Source: Pohlia nutans (taxonomy: Eukaryota; Streptophyta; Bryopsida; Bryales; Mniaceae). Taken from it: 64,000 nt of DNA. Every line of letters begins with the position of its first letter. Positions within the stretch are counted from its first letter, which is position 1. The DNA lies in contig CM040085.1 in the NCBI GenBank assembly GCA_022496805.1, positions 11,499,811 to 11,563,810 of the forward strand, read 5' to 3'. The notes beneath the pieces were generated by a model. It was given only the letters and a program-made list of their open reading frames with translations. It had not been told where the DNA came from and did no database searches. Both the position numbers and the translations under genes were made by a program. Below are positions 1 through 10,935 of the stretch, piece by piece.

Positions 1-421
1 AATTTTGTCCTAAACCGTACATGGACAAGTCACTTTCACTTATAAATCTCACAATAATTATGTGTGAGTCTATTTTTGATATGAAAGATTGCAACGGAGA
101 GGTGTTGACATAGGGCATAGCTGAACTTCTTTGCTTTTATTTTTGAAAATTTACCTCAAATTCTATTTAACTTTGAAGTCACACACCCCCCAAAATCTCG
201 TTTTTGAGCGTGCATTATACAGTTCAAATACATACTATAATCTTCCGATCCCACCATCGGATGATTCTCAAATTTTAATAAAATGTGTGCTCTCGAGTTG
301 AGAATAGAATTGTACAGTTACTTTCTAATTTAACCCATTCTATTTTTGGTAGTCTCAACCACAGTGGAAAAACCCACTGAAATCCAGAGCTGTCTGCTAC
401 AGTACCCTGGGCACTAAAGGG
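1..421 (+). mobile_element. TTAA element family C, right part (truncated by window edge)
   Basis: The sequence matches the right half of the full-length family C copy at 20225-21009 and ends in the same terminal block (CCCTGGGCACTAAAGGG) followed by TTAA at 422-425. The left end lies outside the window. It has inserted into the family D copy that follows: the D-specific sequence resumes directly after the TTAA. There is no coding potential. Confidence 0.8.
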
Positions 422-425
422 TTAA

Positions 426-929
426 AAAGGCAAATAGTTTTGATCTGAAACCTTTTCATCGATTCAATCATAGGATATTTCAACCAACTTGCATTTATTA
501 GCACTTACAAATTTTGAAATGTTTAGGGTTCTTGAATAGTAAGATTATAAGTTACAAAGTGGCTATGCCCTTTTTTTGGGCCCCTTGCCCAAGTTTGAAA
601 CTTTCTGAAAAGGTCCAAAATGCAAAGTTCAGTCTTAGATTTGGTAAAAATGGATTTGGCAGTTGTGTATATGGGGTGTTAGCTCATTATGTACAAAAAT
701 TCAGATGTATAGCTCATTGTATGCAAATTTTCAAGAGTTGCCTGCATTTAGGTTTTCACCTTTGCATGATTGTATCTTTCGATCTATAAATCACCTATAT
801 ATGCCAATTACAATCCCATCTTCGTTACAAAGAGTAGAATCACCACAAAAAATCTCAAAAATTCAAGATCAATACTCATTCCACACTGAGCTGACCGAAC
901 TTGAAAAATTAGCCTTGGTCCTTTAGGGA
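426..929 (-). mobile_element. TTAA element family D, interrupted copy
   Basis: This is the reverse complement of the complete family D element at 32766-33331. It shares the stretch around 555-640, the block of open T/A-rich sequence, and the terminal GGTCCTTTAGGG, whose last base and TTAA have decayed (GGGATGA). Its other end is separated from it by the family C insertion at the window start. Short ORFs here are not conserved between the two copies. Confidence 0.75.
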
Positions 930-1163
930 TGAAAACTCAGGGTGCAATGGTAATTACCAAAGATGACATCACACAAGAGAGCTCCCCATAGACTTGTGCC
1001 AAAGAGGAAAGAAGAGAGAGCTCACTGGTTGTGAAAAAAAGAATGATGTCATCTTAGGGTTCTACCTTTTATATGGAGACCCTGGGTTTAAAATTAGCTC
1101 AAAGAACAATGTAGAAGTCCATCAAAATATAATAGAGATGGCTTTTGGCTGGGCATAGTGTGA
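930..1163. other. intergenic, nothing recognised
   Basis: AT-rich sequence between two repeats. No ORF, RNA gene or repeat could be supported. Confidence 0.4.
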
Positions 1164-1780
1164 ATGTGGGTGAAAGCATGGTAAACTGAACCATTAGTCA
1201 TCGTTAGTGCTGAAATTACAATTGTGTTGGTCAAAGGCCATAAATTATGACTAAAAATTCATATTTTAAAGTTCATATTTGGTAGAGCCCTCCATAGTTC
1301 TATTAGGTACTTCAATCCAAAGTTTCAAATTAAAATATTAAAAAAAGGTTACTAAAAGTAAAGCTTGAAAATAGATGTCAAACAAATTTCGGGAGCAAAT
1401 CAAATGAATTGAATCATGTTCAATATGAATATAAATTATATATTCTATAAGTTCATTGTGCACTTGAGGGTTCTAAAGAAAAAAAATCTTGAAAAAATAA
1501 ATATTTAATGCAATTTCAACATGTTTTATATTTACTTTTCGATTCGGTCAGAACTACTTTTCCAATTTTAACTGCTTTAACCTTACTATATCACACATAA
1601 ATACTTATTGAACATGATTTTTTCAATTTTTTTGGTTAGACTTTGTTAAACATTGTATCATTTATTTTATCCACAAAAAATATTCACAAAAAATAAAAAT
1701 TTAATAGATTTTTGGACCCTGCATTGTTGCTTCTTCACAAGGATCACAAGCGGTTCAGTTTACCATGCTCTCACCCATGT
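1164..1780. mobile_element. candidate MITE with 29-bp inverted ends
   Basis: The blocks at 1164-1192 and 1752-1780 are inverted copies of each other (core GCATGGTAAACTGAACC), with only a few mismatches. The 560-bp interior is AT-rich with no ORF. No target-site duplication could be settled, so the superfamily is unknown. Confidence 0.55.
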
Positions 1781-2873
1781 GCAAAGGACAAGTCCACCCA
1801 TGTCATTGCAAATTCAACTCATTGTCATTTAAACATTTTAATGAAAAAAAATGAATGCCTACTTGACTATAAATTAGGTTTTCATTTTCGTCCGTCTGGC
1901 CTAATTCTTTGCAAAGCTAGCAACCAATTCTTTATGAAGTTGGCAACTCCTTAACATCAAATTGCCAAAAAGTATTACCATGCAGGCACTTTCTAAGTTA
2001 AGTAACCTTTGGCCGTTGGCCTCTATTGAAAAAGTTGAGATGTCAAATTTTTGCTCTCCACCAATCAAATTGTTAAAATCCTTTATCCACTTAGCAAGGG
2101 GACATAATATGAAGTAATCCTTAACCCTTTAAAATAGAAAGTCTAATTTGGAAACTAATATTTGAATGGAAGTTGTTTAGTTTTTAAAATATCAAAATTT
2201 TGATTTACTAATTTGGAAAGATTTATGCCACATGTCAATGGGTGGAAACTCCTTAGGCAATCTACAAAATCGAACACAAAAACCACCTATTGAAGTAATG
2301 TCAGTAAATCGTAACACCCACATATAATGAAAGCCTATGATTGATGAATAACACACGAGCTAGCATCTCAGAACTTGACGATCAAACCAACAAATGATCC
2401 CTAATAAGTACTGTAGTACACTAGACCAAATAGACCTGAGTTGATGAGGCAATAATCAGTCTTGAGCAACATTGAAACATGCTGACACTATCTTATGAGT
2501 ACCTAGTACGTACTGAGGTACCGTATGTAGAGTGACGAGTGTTGGAAACAAAGTTGAGGGACACGCTCAACTTTCAGCATTTCATTTCCTGAAATTACAT
2601 TTCAAAAAAAGTTGGTTACCTGTAAAAGCAAATCCAACAACCTGGATCTCCACTAAAATGTGCACATTACCTTGAGCGCTTTGAAAATAACGCCGCTTAG
2701 CAGGGGGTATGAGAGTTACTTTGAACCGTAAAAGCATAATTTGCACCCTACACTAAGCAATTTCCTACCAGGTGGTAACCTAACTTCAGAGAGTGTCCAG
2801 TACAACGATGTCAGGTTGTGGCGCTTTCGGTTACCAGGCTCCAATTTCCTAAAAACAGGATGCTAAGCTTTCT
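1781..2873. other. intergenic region downstream of SmD3
   Basis: This holds the presumed 3' UTR and downstream DNA of the minus-strand SmD3 gene. No ORF or repeat family could be supported. A TTAACCCTTTAAAA stretch near 2120 resembles a TTAA-element end but has no partner. Confidence 0.4.
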
Positions 2874-5257
2874 TTATCTTCTCGTGGGAGGCGCAGCTCC
2901 CCGGCCCCCCATAGGAGCAGGTACAGAGCCTCTGGCTGCTGAACGGGCCTGTGAAACACAAAAACCAACAAGTAAGAATTCACATGCTTATGTGCTAATC
3001 ACAAGCTTCAACTCGTAGTTCAATAGAGATTTCCCAAAATCAAAGCATTAGATATCATTGAACGTGTTATAGAAATGGTTTGACTATTTGAATTGTGATC
3101 ATTTGGCGTCTTTGGAGCTTTTTTTTTTTTTCACCATAGTTAGCATATCTCTTTGATAGTTTACATCCAATGTAGTTATAATTCATTTCTTATCATAATT
3201 GGCCGAACGTATCATGCTCTCCACGACAAAAGAAATATGACCAATTCGAGAATTGTACACCGGCATCATCAATTAGCTGCATCAAAACACTCTCTAATGC
3301 AGACAACTACACAATGTCAAGCTTACTGACCTTAGCCTGCATGGCAGACGCACGGCCACGACCAACCCCCACACCCGAGGATCCCTTGCCCTGCAGATCA
3401 GAAATAGTGACGTCAATCATCTTCTCCTTCTTTTTCTGGCTGACAGATTCTGTTAACCCCTGAAGGTCTTACAATTTAAAGATGTCTTATAAAATAATCC
3501 TTATAAAGATTTCTTATAAAATAAGAAGTTTAGTGACAAGATTTTAACAAAAGTTGTAGATTAAAAACCACAAATTATATCCATACAGTTAATTGTGAAT
3601 AAGACTTACCAATAAATTTATATAATACAAATAAACTTAAAAGAACATTTCTTTCAAAATTTTACTAGAGATCAAATTTTGACATTTCAAAACTATTTTT
3701 TTTGTAGCGGGCTTAACATTCAAAATACTATATATGATGATTTTTTCAAATGAATTTTCACTGACATTGTGATATTTTCCTCTTAGAACACTTTTTAAGC
3801 AAAAACGTGACAAAATACTTTCATTCCTTAAAAAATTTGTGCAAAAGAATTTTGTAAATCCGTAGAGTCAAAATGTTGTTCAATTAGTACGCTACTTTTC
3901 CGTCCGTTACGCTCGTCTGAGCCATTTCGACCTTGAGGGGTCAAGCATGGTTATGCTATGGTGCCAAAGAACTCCAGGATGCAAAGCCTTCCATGTAAAA
4001 CATGCAGTGCTTAAAAACCCTCAAAACAATAAGACATGCCAGGAAAACGTACCTTAATCTTGGCGTCCAGACGCTTGAACATAGGGGCATTCTTAAGCAT
4101 GTCCGGGATGATCATATATCTGCAACACCAACATCGGCAACGTCATGAGTTACGACATCGAACACTTCCAACATATTGAGGAATTAGCTGCCCCTTCTAT
4201 GAGGATCAAAATAGTCACAGGACCTCCTGCCAGACTGAGTCACCTTCTTGTTCCGATACCAATGCAATGGTGTTTCAATGACGTTGAATGTATGAGCCAA
4301 GCTTACTGACGAAAAATCAGTTAACTGATGGAGAGGAGAGTGAGACACACCTCACTTTGCTTCCTCGAATGAAAACATGTTCGAGTTGAGAGATCTTTCC
4401 ATCCTGCTTAACAAAACCACAAATACGTCAAGAAACTGTCCCTTTGCTAAGCAATGCACCCTTCTCAATACCAAATTAATAAAGTTCGGAAACATGTATA
4501 TATCAGGTAAGAGTCTCACAGGTATATATCAGGTGAGACTATCGAACCATTTAAAAGGTGCACACACGCGGGCAACAGAACCAAGTCCAGAGCAGGATTT
4601 GATTTCCATTAGCCGCTGGGTAAGTCATGAGGTTATTCCGAATGCTTCTCAACCATGAGCTGTCCAGAAAACACTTCGCAATATCGAAAGACAGCCACTG
4701 CTTTGCCCCACAAACATACCCTAAACCCTAAAAAATCGATTGCCAGACTACACGCGCATACTTTAAACCGGCTTCTGTCATGCCAGGCCAACTAGCTCGG
4801 CCTGTGAATGAGAGGCTCTTGCATCAGATGACTTGACACCGTAGTCAAGAGGAGTGCAAAACAACGGACCTCCGAAGACGAAAATCCTCAAAGAAGGTTC
4901 AACAAACTACCCCTTGAATCCAGTAATCGATTTTTGAGCACATAGAAAACGAGGAAGAAACTCGGAATTGCAATGCATGCCCGAGTAGACTCAAAACAGG
5001 TGATTATGAAGTTTCCTGCAGAAACCCTAACCCATCTCTAAAGCCCCAACCGTCAATATATCAAGAAATTAAAACTTAAATAAAAAAAAAGTACTCACCT
5101 TGGCGGTATAAGTGATGGATTCGAGCTGCGAGTTCCAATTATCCTCGCACTCAATCAACGAGCCGCGATAGACCTCCCCGCTCTTGAGCTCCACAGTCAC
5201 AATGTGACCCTCCGCCTCGTGCAGCAGCTTCACCGGAATGCCCAAACTCTTACTCAT
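2874..5257 (-). CDS. SmD3: small nuclear ribonucleoprotein SmD3, five exons
   Basis: The exons are 5257-5099, 4403-4351, 4119-4053, 3390-3331 and 2948-2874, all with GT-AG borders. The sum is 414 nt, giving a 137-residue protein, close to the usual plant length. The protein opens [20 protein letters not shown] and carries the Sm1 fold ([22 protein letters not shown]) in exon 1. Sm2 ([20 protein letters not shown]) is spread over exons 2 and 3, and a Gly/Arg-rich tail ([21 protein letters not shown]) over exons 4 and 5. SmD3 is one of the seven Sm proteins that ring the Sm site of U1, U2, U4 and U5 snRNA; arginines in such tails are methylated in the family. Reading through exon 4 would stop after eight residues, but exon 5 restores the conserved tail. 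Intron 3 contains a TTAA element. Identity is nearly certain; exon 4/5 borders are inferred from conservation. Confidence 0.95.
3457..3940. mobile_element. TTAA element (family M) inside SmD3 intron 3
   Basis: The element is 484 bp with short inverted ends (CCCCTGAAGGTC and GACCTTGAGGGG), flanked by TTAA at 3453-3456 and TCAA (TTGA on the other strand) at 3941-3944. The truncated SmD3 paralogue at 13.8-14.1 kb has the same intron without it: the flanking intron sequences join at about 13943. The interior is AT-rich, non-coding and single-copy in this window. Confidence 0.85.
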
Positions 5258-5570
5258 CTTGACCCCGCCCGGTCAATAAAAAATCCTGTTCTTTAACAAT
5301 AAATATTCTCTCTCCTGCTCAATAAACAATCAACGGATCGCAGAGTTCAGCGGGCGATTGATGAGCTCTCGCTACAATCTTCGCTGCGAGAGCAAAACCT
5401 TGGGAACCACAGAGAAGACGAACAAGAAGAGCCAACGAAACCCTACATGGATGAAAATCAGTACTTCGTTCGTTCCTTCAAACGGTTCTATGCTGTGTAA
5501 GTTTAGAGCCTCTCCAACCATGCACGCTAAAAGTGACTCGCTAAAATTAAGATATAATAAGAGTGTTTAA
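5258..5570. promoter_or_regulatory. SmD3 promoter and 5' UTR region
   Basis: This is the interval upstream of the minus-strand SmD3 start codon. It is moderately GC-rich compared with the flanks, as expected for a plant promoter/leader. No specific element could be assigned with confidence. A 70-codon plus-strand reading frame at 5358-5570 has no recognisable protein features and was not called. Confidence 0.4.
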
Positions 5571-6663
5571 CTCCTAAAAGCCCAAGGGGTATTGAACAAA
5601 ACATAAATGTTTTGTAATATGTGCCTTCCATAAGTTTGATGAAGTTCAGTTCAATAAACAAAATGTAGGGCATCATCTATACATAATATCCATGCAATCA
5701 AAGTTCCAAAAATACTTTAGATATTGTTTTAATGAATTAACCTTTCAAAATTTGTATAAATTATAATTTTCACTTTTAGAATTTAAAATTTAGCGTGATT
5801 AGTTAACCCCTAACCGCCCAATCATGCATATTTTGCATGATGTACGGATTTGAAGTCCGTTTTTTCATCCATCATGCACTTTTTGCAATGTGGATTTTTT
5901 ATTGAAACTTTTATGGGAAGTTAGCTCTCTGCATGTGTGATCCGATTAGAAAGGGGATGATCTGTGAAAAATTTATGCCTCATTTCATGTTGTAGTGTTC
6001 CACCCAAATTTCAAAGATTTTAGTCTAAAAGTGCTCTTGAAAAAGTCAAGTACTAAAATTAAGCAACCAAAAAATCTCCAAAAATCATTACACTTAGAGT
6101 ATTACATTTCAACCCATCACAAAAAATTTCATTATTAGATTGTCAATATCTTATTCGTAATCTTATTACAAAAGAGTGTTAAATTTTTAAGTTTGAAATT
6201 TAATACACAAATATTGGTGATAGCAATCGCAAATCTAACTGTATGGATAGAATCTAAAATGCATAAGGTACAACTTTTATTCATTCATCATCTTGACAAT
6301 ATCCCTCTTAGTTGCATTTTATAATGCATCTTTGGAAAACTGCCAAATCTGAAAAGGGTGAGAACGTTTAGGGATTAAAATTGGTTTATCTATTGTAAAC
6401 TTCAAAAAAAAAACAAAAAAATGATGAAGGGAACATCATTACTTTCTCCAAATAGCAAATTTTATAACACTAAGACAATGTTGAGGTGATCCACTTTGAA
6501 AAATTCTCCTCAGTGCAGTTCAACTCAGATTGACATAATTCAAAATGCGTTGGAAAGTAGACTTGATGCAATACTTTTAAATATTTATTTTTTCAAAAAC
6601 TTATCTTTTTGTTTTAGGTAGCCTGATAAAAACAAAAATAACGGTCTCTTAGGAGCTTAGGGG
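5571..6663 (-). mobile_element. TTAA element family E, interrupted by family B
   Basis: The left end begins after TTAA 5567-5570 (CTCCTAAAAGCCC), and the right end is GGAGCTTAGGGG before TTAA 6664-6667. The two halves, 5571-5806 and 6375-6663, match the complete E elements at 9345-9887 and 30492-31250. The gap is exactly the family B copy at 5807-6374. Non-coding. Confidence 0.85.
5807..6374 (+). mobile_element. TTAA element family B, nested in family E
   Basis: Starts CCCCTAACCGCCC after TTAA 5803-5806 and ends CGTTTAGGGA before TTAA 6375-6378. Two other E copies have a single TTAA at this exact site (9587-9590 and 31004-31007), so they are the empty target. Family B is the most frequent family in the window. 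Confidence 0.92.
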
Positions 6664-6667
6664 TTAA

Positions 6668-7026
6668 CCCTTAAACGTCAAGAGGGCTTGGGCGGGGCAA
6701 CCCGGAAGGCATCTAAATTTTCGGAGGGAAAAAAAAATAAAAAAATAAAAAAATAAAAAATGCAAAAACGGCTCTGCGGGACACTGCTGGCCAGCACTGT
6801 AGCACGGCGGCATCTCAGCTGCCCCAACTTCAAAAACTTGTTCAATTTCATAACTTTGATTGCTTACCAACGATTCCACAATCTCTCAAATGAGGCGCAA
6901 ATTTGCAATCTAGATCGCTTTTTCAATAGCTTTCCAATCCACGCTTGATTTGGTTGAGTAAATCTACTTTTTTCTTGATTATTCTCTTTTAAATAAGCCC
7001 ATGGGGCTTACCTTGACGTTTAAGGG
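6668..7026. mobile_element. TTAA element family F
   Basis: 359 bp with perfect 15-bp inverted ends (CCCTTAAACGTCAAG). It shares TTAA 6664-6667 with the preceding family E and TTAA 7027-7030 with the following family B, so three elements lie in a chain. The interior includes an A-rich tract. The two overlapping short ORFs here have no recognisable protein features. Confidence 0.85.
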
Positions 7027-7030
7027 TTAA

Positions 7031-7593
7031 CCCCTAACTGCCCATGCATTCATTTTTTGAACAATGTATAGATTTCATCCATCATGCACTTTTTGTAGTG
7101 TGGATTTTTTACTATAGATTTTATGGGAAGTTAGCTTCATGCATGTGTGATCCGATTAGAAAGCGGACGATTTGTGAAAATTTTATGCCTCGTTTCATAT
7201 TGCATTGATTCACCAAAAAATTCTAAAATCTTAGTTCAAAATAGTTCAAAAGTGCTCTTGAAAAGTCAACTTATACAATTAAGCAACCAAAAAATCTTCA
7301 AAAATCACTACACTTAGAGTATTACATTTCAACCTATCATAAGAAATTTCATCTACAAATTGTCAATATCTTGTTCGTAACCAAATTACAAAATAATTTT
7401 GAATTTTAAGTTTCAAAATTTATACAAAATATTGGTGATAGCAATCATAGATCTAACCACATGGATAGAATTTGAAATTCATAATGTACAGCTTGTATTC
7501 ATACATCAAGTTCAAAATATCCCTCTTAGTTGCATTTCATAATGCATCTTTGCAAAACTACCCAATCTAGAGAGGGATGAGGACGTTTAGGGA
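7031..7593 (+). mobile_element. TTAA element family B
   Basis: Starts CCCCTAACTGCCC after TTAA 7027-7030 and ends GGACGTTTAGGGA before TTAA 7594-7597. The interior is collinear with the B copy at 5807-6374 over its whole length, with scattered differences. Confidence 0.9.
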
Positions 7594-7736
7594 TTAAACT
7601 TGTGTAGATTATAAACCCAAAATCAAGTGGGAGGTTCAAAAATTCAATACTACTATACTATACTATAATTGTTTATGAGTAGGGTTCTTGTGTAATTCTA
7701 AAAAATCAATTTTATAATTCTAAAAAATTCAATTAT

Positions 7737-8564
7737 AACACCCAATTCCCTAATTTTGCACTTGGCCAAGTGCACTCATTTCATGAGCAAACTTGGCTTT
7801 AAAAAAATTTGTTTGAATTTTTTTGTAAAAAACAAGGATTTTTGTCTTTCTACAATCTCTTCATTGTAAAGAAACAATTATTTATTTTATTTTCTATCCT
7901 TATCTTTATCTTTTATCTATATCTTTTATCCTTTTCTTTATCTTTTCTTTTTCTTTTATCTTGTTTAAAAAAAAATCTTCTTTCTTGTCTTCCTCTTGTC
8001 TTCCTTCTTCTTTTTCTTCTAGTCTTCCACTTGTCTTCCTTTTTTTTCTTCACCTTGCCATTTTTGGAGTTTAAATGATAATTTTTTTTTAAAAGAAATA
8101 AAAATCAAGGAGCAGGCTGAATCCATTACAGGCCCTGAAGAAAAAACAAAAAAACAAAAAAACAAAAAAAAAGTTTTTTTTTTTTTTTTTTTTTTTTCCC
8201 GGTTATTCCGGACAGGGAGGGTCCGCGCGCGCGGACCCTACTCTTTTTTTGATCCACTCTCCTTCCCTCACTCCCCCCCTCTTCCCTATATAAACCCTCT
8301 CTCACTCTCCCTCCCTCACACTCTCCTTCCTCCCCTTTTCCTCTCTTGTTCTTCTTCCTTTCTTCCTTCTTCCTTCTCCTCAATGTAAAGGAAGAAGAGA
8401 GAGGAGGAAAGAAGATTGAGGGAGTGAGAATGAGGGAGGGTTTATAAAGGGGAGAGGGGAAAAAAATGAAAGGAGAGGAGGGAAGGAGAGTGGATCAAAA
8501 AAAGAGTAGGGTCCGGCGCGGACCCTCTTCCCGGAAAAACCGGGAAAAAAAAAAAAAAAAAAAA

Positions 8565-8598
<34 letters not shown>

Positions 8599-9001
8599 CG
8601 TTTTTTTTTCTTCTGGCCCTGTAATGGATTCAGCCTGCTCCCTGATTTTTATTTTTATTTTTAAATTATCATTTAAACTCCAAAAATGGCAAGGTGAAGG
8701 AAGAAAAAGGAAGACTAGTGGAAGACTAGAAGGAAAAAAAGAAAGAAGACAAAAAAAAGACAAGAAAGAAGACAAGAAAAAAAAACAAGATAAAAGAAAA
8801 TTTGAGATAAAGATAAAGATAAAATAAAAGATAAAGATAAGGATGAGAAATAAATTAAATAATTGTTTCTTTAGAGCATAAGAGATTGTGAAAAGAAAAA
8901 ATCCCTGTTTTTAAGAGATTTTTTCAAACAATTTTTTTAATGCGCTTGGGGGCCAAGTGCATGATTATATGGCCAAGTGCAAAATTAGTGAATTGGGTGT
9001 T
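7737..9001. mobile_element. giant near-palindromic foldback element
   Basis: Two arms of about 620 bp (7737-8360 and 8388-9001) are inverted copies, with a loop of about 27 nt near 8361-8387. The outer ends are AACACCCAATTC and GAATTGGGTGTT. In order from each end inward, the arms hold a TTGGCCAAGTGC-like block, a long pyrimidine/purine tract and long A and T runs. Further in are a GC-palindromic GGGTCCGCGCGCG block and then a TATA-like motif with CT-rich sequence. A TTAT at both outer borders (7733-7736 and 9002-9005) is a possible target duplication, but a weak one. The ORFs within are low-complexity shadows. It is unlike any other element in the window. Confidence 0.9.
8286..8330 (+). promoter_or_regulatory. 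TATA-like motif plus CT-rich leader in the palindrome arm
   Basis: CTATATAAAC at 8286-8295 is followed by a CT-repeat tract, the layout of many plant core promoters. The mirror arm has a weaker equivalent (TTTATAAACC on the minus strand near 8440-8450). Both point toward the centre of the hairpin. Promoter activity is an inference. Confidence 0.35.
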
Positions 9002-9003
9002 TT

Positions 9004-9344
9004 ATATAGAAACTAGAAAAATAGGTAAAATATAAGATTCAATCAAAATTAAATAATGGATATTGAATTTCAAAATATATTTCTGTTCTAAAAAATTATT
9101 GAAAATTTAAAAGAAAAAAAAAAGTTAAATTGTAATTTAACATGAATTGGCTTGCTATGGTTATAGCAACAACGCACATCATACTTTCACAAAGATCAAA
9201 TGATACTTGATGTCAAATTTTTTTGTCAATAAAAAATACACATATCAAAAACAATAGCCAAAAGAAGATATGCACGGGCATCTTACAGGAGTATTAAAAA
9301 CTTAAAGAAGGATATGTGATGAACTTTGAACATATTAGAGTTAA
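9004..9344. other. AT-rich intergenic DNA
   Basis: No gene or repeat recognised. A short stretch (9120-9190) resembles 10300-10345 and may be a decayed repeat. Confidence 0.35.
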
Positions 9345-9887
9345 CTCTTAAATGATAGTGGGGGTAAGGGCCAAACCTAGATGTGTTATAAAATGTTAAT
9401 TTTACAACTTTGATGAAGTTTGGTCCAAAAGAGAAAATGAAAAGCATGATGTTTAATAATCATCCGTATGGTCAAACTTTCAAAAAATGTTTTAGATACT
9501 CATTTAATGAATTTAGAAGCATTTATTGTTGAATATTCACCAAAATTACAAATTTATTTTTAAAATTTGAAATTTGGTATGATTGGTTAAAACTAGACAT
9601 TCTATTCTAAATTTTTTAAAGGAATTTTTTTCAAAGAAGAGAACATCATCATTCTCCCGAAATAGAAAGTTTTATAACACTAGGACAATGTTGAGATGTT
9701 TGTCTTTGAAAAGTTCTCCTCGGTGGAGTTTAACTCGAAATGATGTGATTTAAATTGGGTTGGAAAGTAGACTTGGTTTCGTATTTGAAAATATATTTTT
9801 ATTTTTTATAAAAAATATATCTTTCATCCTGGGCAACCTGTATAAAAAGGGCAGCGACCATAAAATGGTCGTTTGGTCACTTAGGGG
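9345..9887 (-). mobile_element. TTAA element family E
   Basis: Starts CTCTTAAATGATAG after TTAA 9341-9344 and ends GGTCACTTAGGGG before TTAA 9888-9891. It is collinear with the E copies at 5571-6663 and 30492-31250. It lacks the internal family B insertion and so shows the empty site (TTAA 9587-9590). Confidence 0.88.
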
Positions 9888-9891
9888 TTAA

Positions 9892-10439
9892 CCGAAAAGA
9901 GTGTCTCAAAGTCAAAAGAAATCTTAAACTCACTTTAGACTCGTTTTGAGTTCAAAAAGATTGCAAAACTAGTCTATGGTGAGTTGAAGAATAATCTAAA
10001 TGAAGGCCATGCACTGCCATGGAGTGTAGAACCTGTGACCTCCCCAATGCTAAAGGAGAGTTCCCACAACTGGTTCCCCCAAGTCAAGAGACCTAACCAC
10101 GGGGACTATTCATGAACAATGTTTGTTAGAAATTGTAATTATAGGGAACAAACTCCACTTGCACTCCACTCATGCACCAATTTTGTTTTCGGATAAATCT
10201 AAATTGTACATGAAATATGAAATTGGAAAGCATGCTTATATGGAAAATACATAAAATAAGAAACTAGCCAAAATAAAATATAAATAAAATTCAACATAAG
10301 TTGAATTGTCATAGTTATAACAACAACACATATGATATTATAGTATGGTACCTAGCTATTAGGATCAGCAGCTTGTGCCAAATATTTATTTATTTTGCTC
10401 GAATGATACGGATATTCTCCAAGACTCATTTTTTACAAT
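9892..10439. other. intergenic, nothing recognised
   Basis: AT-rich DNA without a supportable ORF or RNA gene. Confidence 0.35.
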
Positions 10440-10616
10440 AGAAAAATTGAAAAAAATTGAAAAAAAAAATTGAAAAAAAATTTGGGCTTTTCTTTACATA
10501 ATTATTTTTTCCGACCATGATGACCAAGTATGGAAAATTGGTAACATGTTTCAAAAATTACAAGAATCATTTACTCCCAAAATGCACTTTTTATTTTTAG
10601 CTTGGGCATTTAGGGG
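10440..10616. mobile_element. right-end fragment of a TTAA element
   Basis: The right terminus GGGCATTTAGGGG is followed by TTAA 10617-10620. No left end was found, so the element is truncated; the start given is approximate. Confidence 0.5.
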
Positions 10617-10620
10617 TTAA

Positions 10621-10935
10621 AGAAAACGAACGAACGAAGTTGGTCGTCTTTCTTCAACGAACGAACGAAGTTGGGTATTGTTGAGGCAGGGAACTCTTCG
10701 TCTTCGACAAAGAGCCGGGCTCTCCTTCGGCCTGGCGAATTGAAGCGACTGCGCTCTTGCTCGGCTGCTTGCTCTGCCTCAAGGTGAGCAATTGCCTGCT
10801 CTGATATTCAATTGCTTCTCTTACGTTTCTCTGTTTCCTTGGCTTTTTGTTGTTGTTGCCACTGCTGACGCCACGGGAGATTTGTTGACCTAATTCACTG
10901 CTTGCAAGCTCGAGAGGGTGAAGCTGGAGAATTCG
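10621..10935 (+). promoter_or_regulatory. promoter, leader and likely 5' UTR intron of the dioxygenase gene
   Basis: The interval is GC-richer than its surroundings. A 19-bp direct repeat (core ACGAACGAACGAAGTTGG) occurs at about 10626-10645 and 10659-10677. A good splice donor (CAAG|GTGAGC at 10783/10784) and an acceptor with a nearby CTAAT branch-like site (AG at 10907-10908) suggest a 125-nt intron in the leader. No TATA box was identified with confidence. Confidence 0.5.

Noticed and set aside
3331..3390. SmD3 ending eight residues after exon 4 by read-through
   Set aside because: A downstream exon (2948-2874) with a good acceptor restores the conserved Gly/Arg tail in phase.
8126..8775. 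Minus-strand frames of 85 and 131 codons
   Set aside because: They are low-complexity translations of the purine/pyrimidine tracts of the palindrome; both arms give mirror frames.
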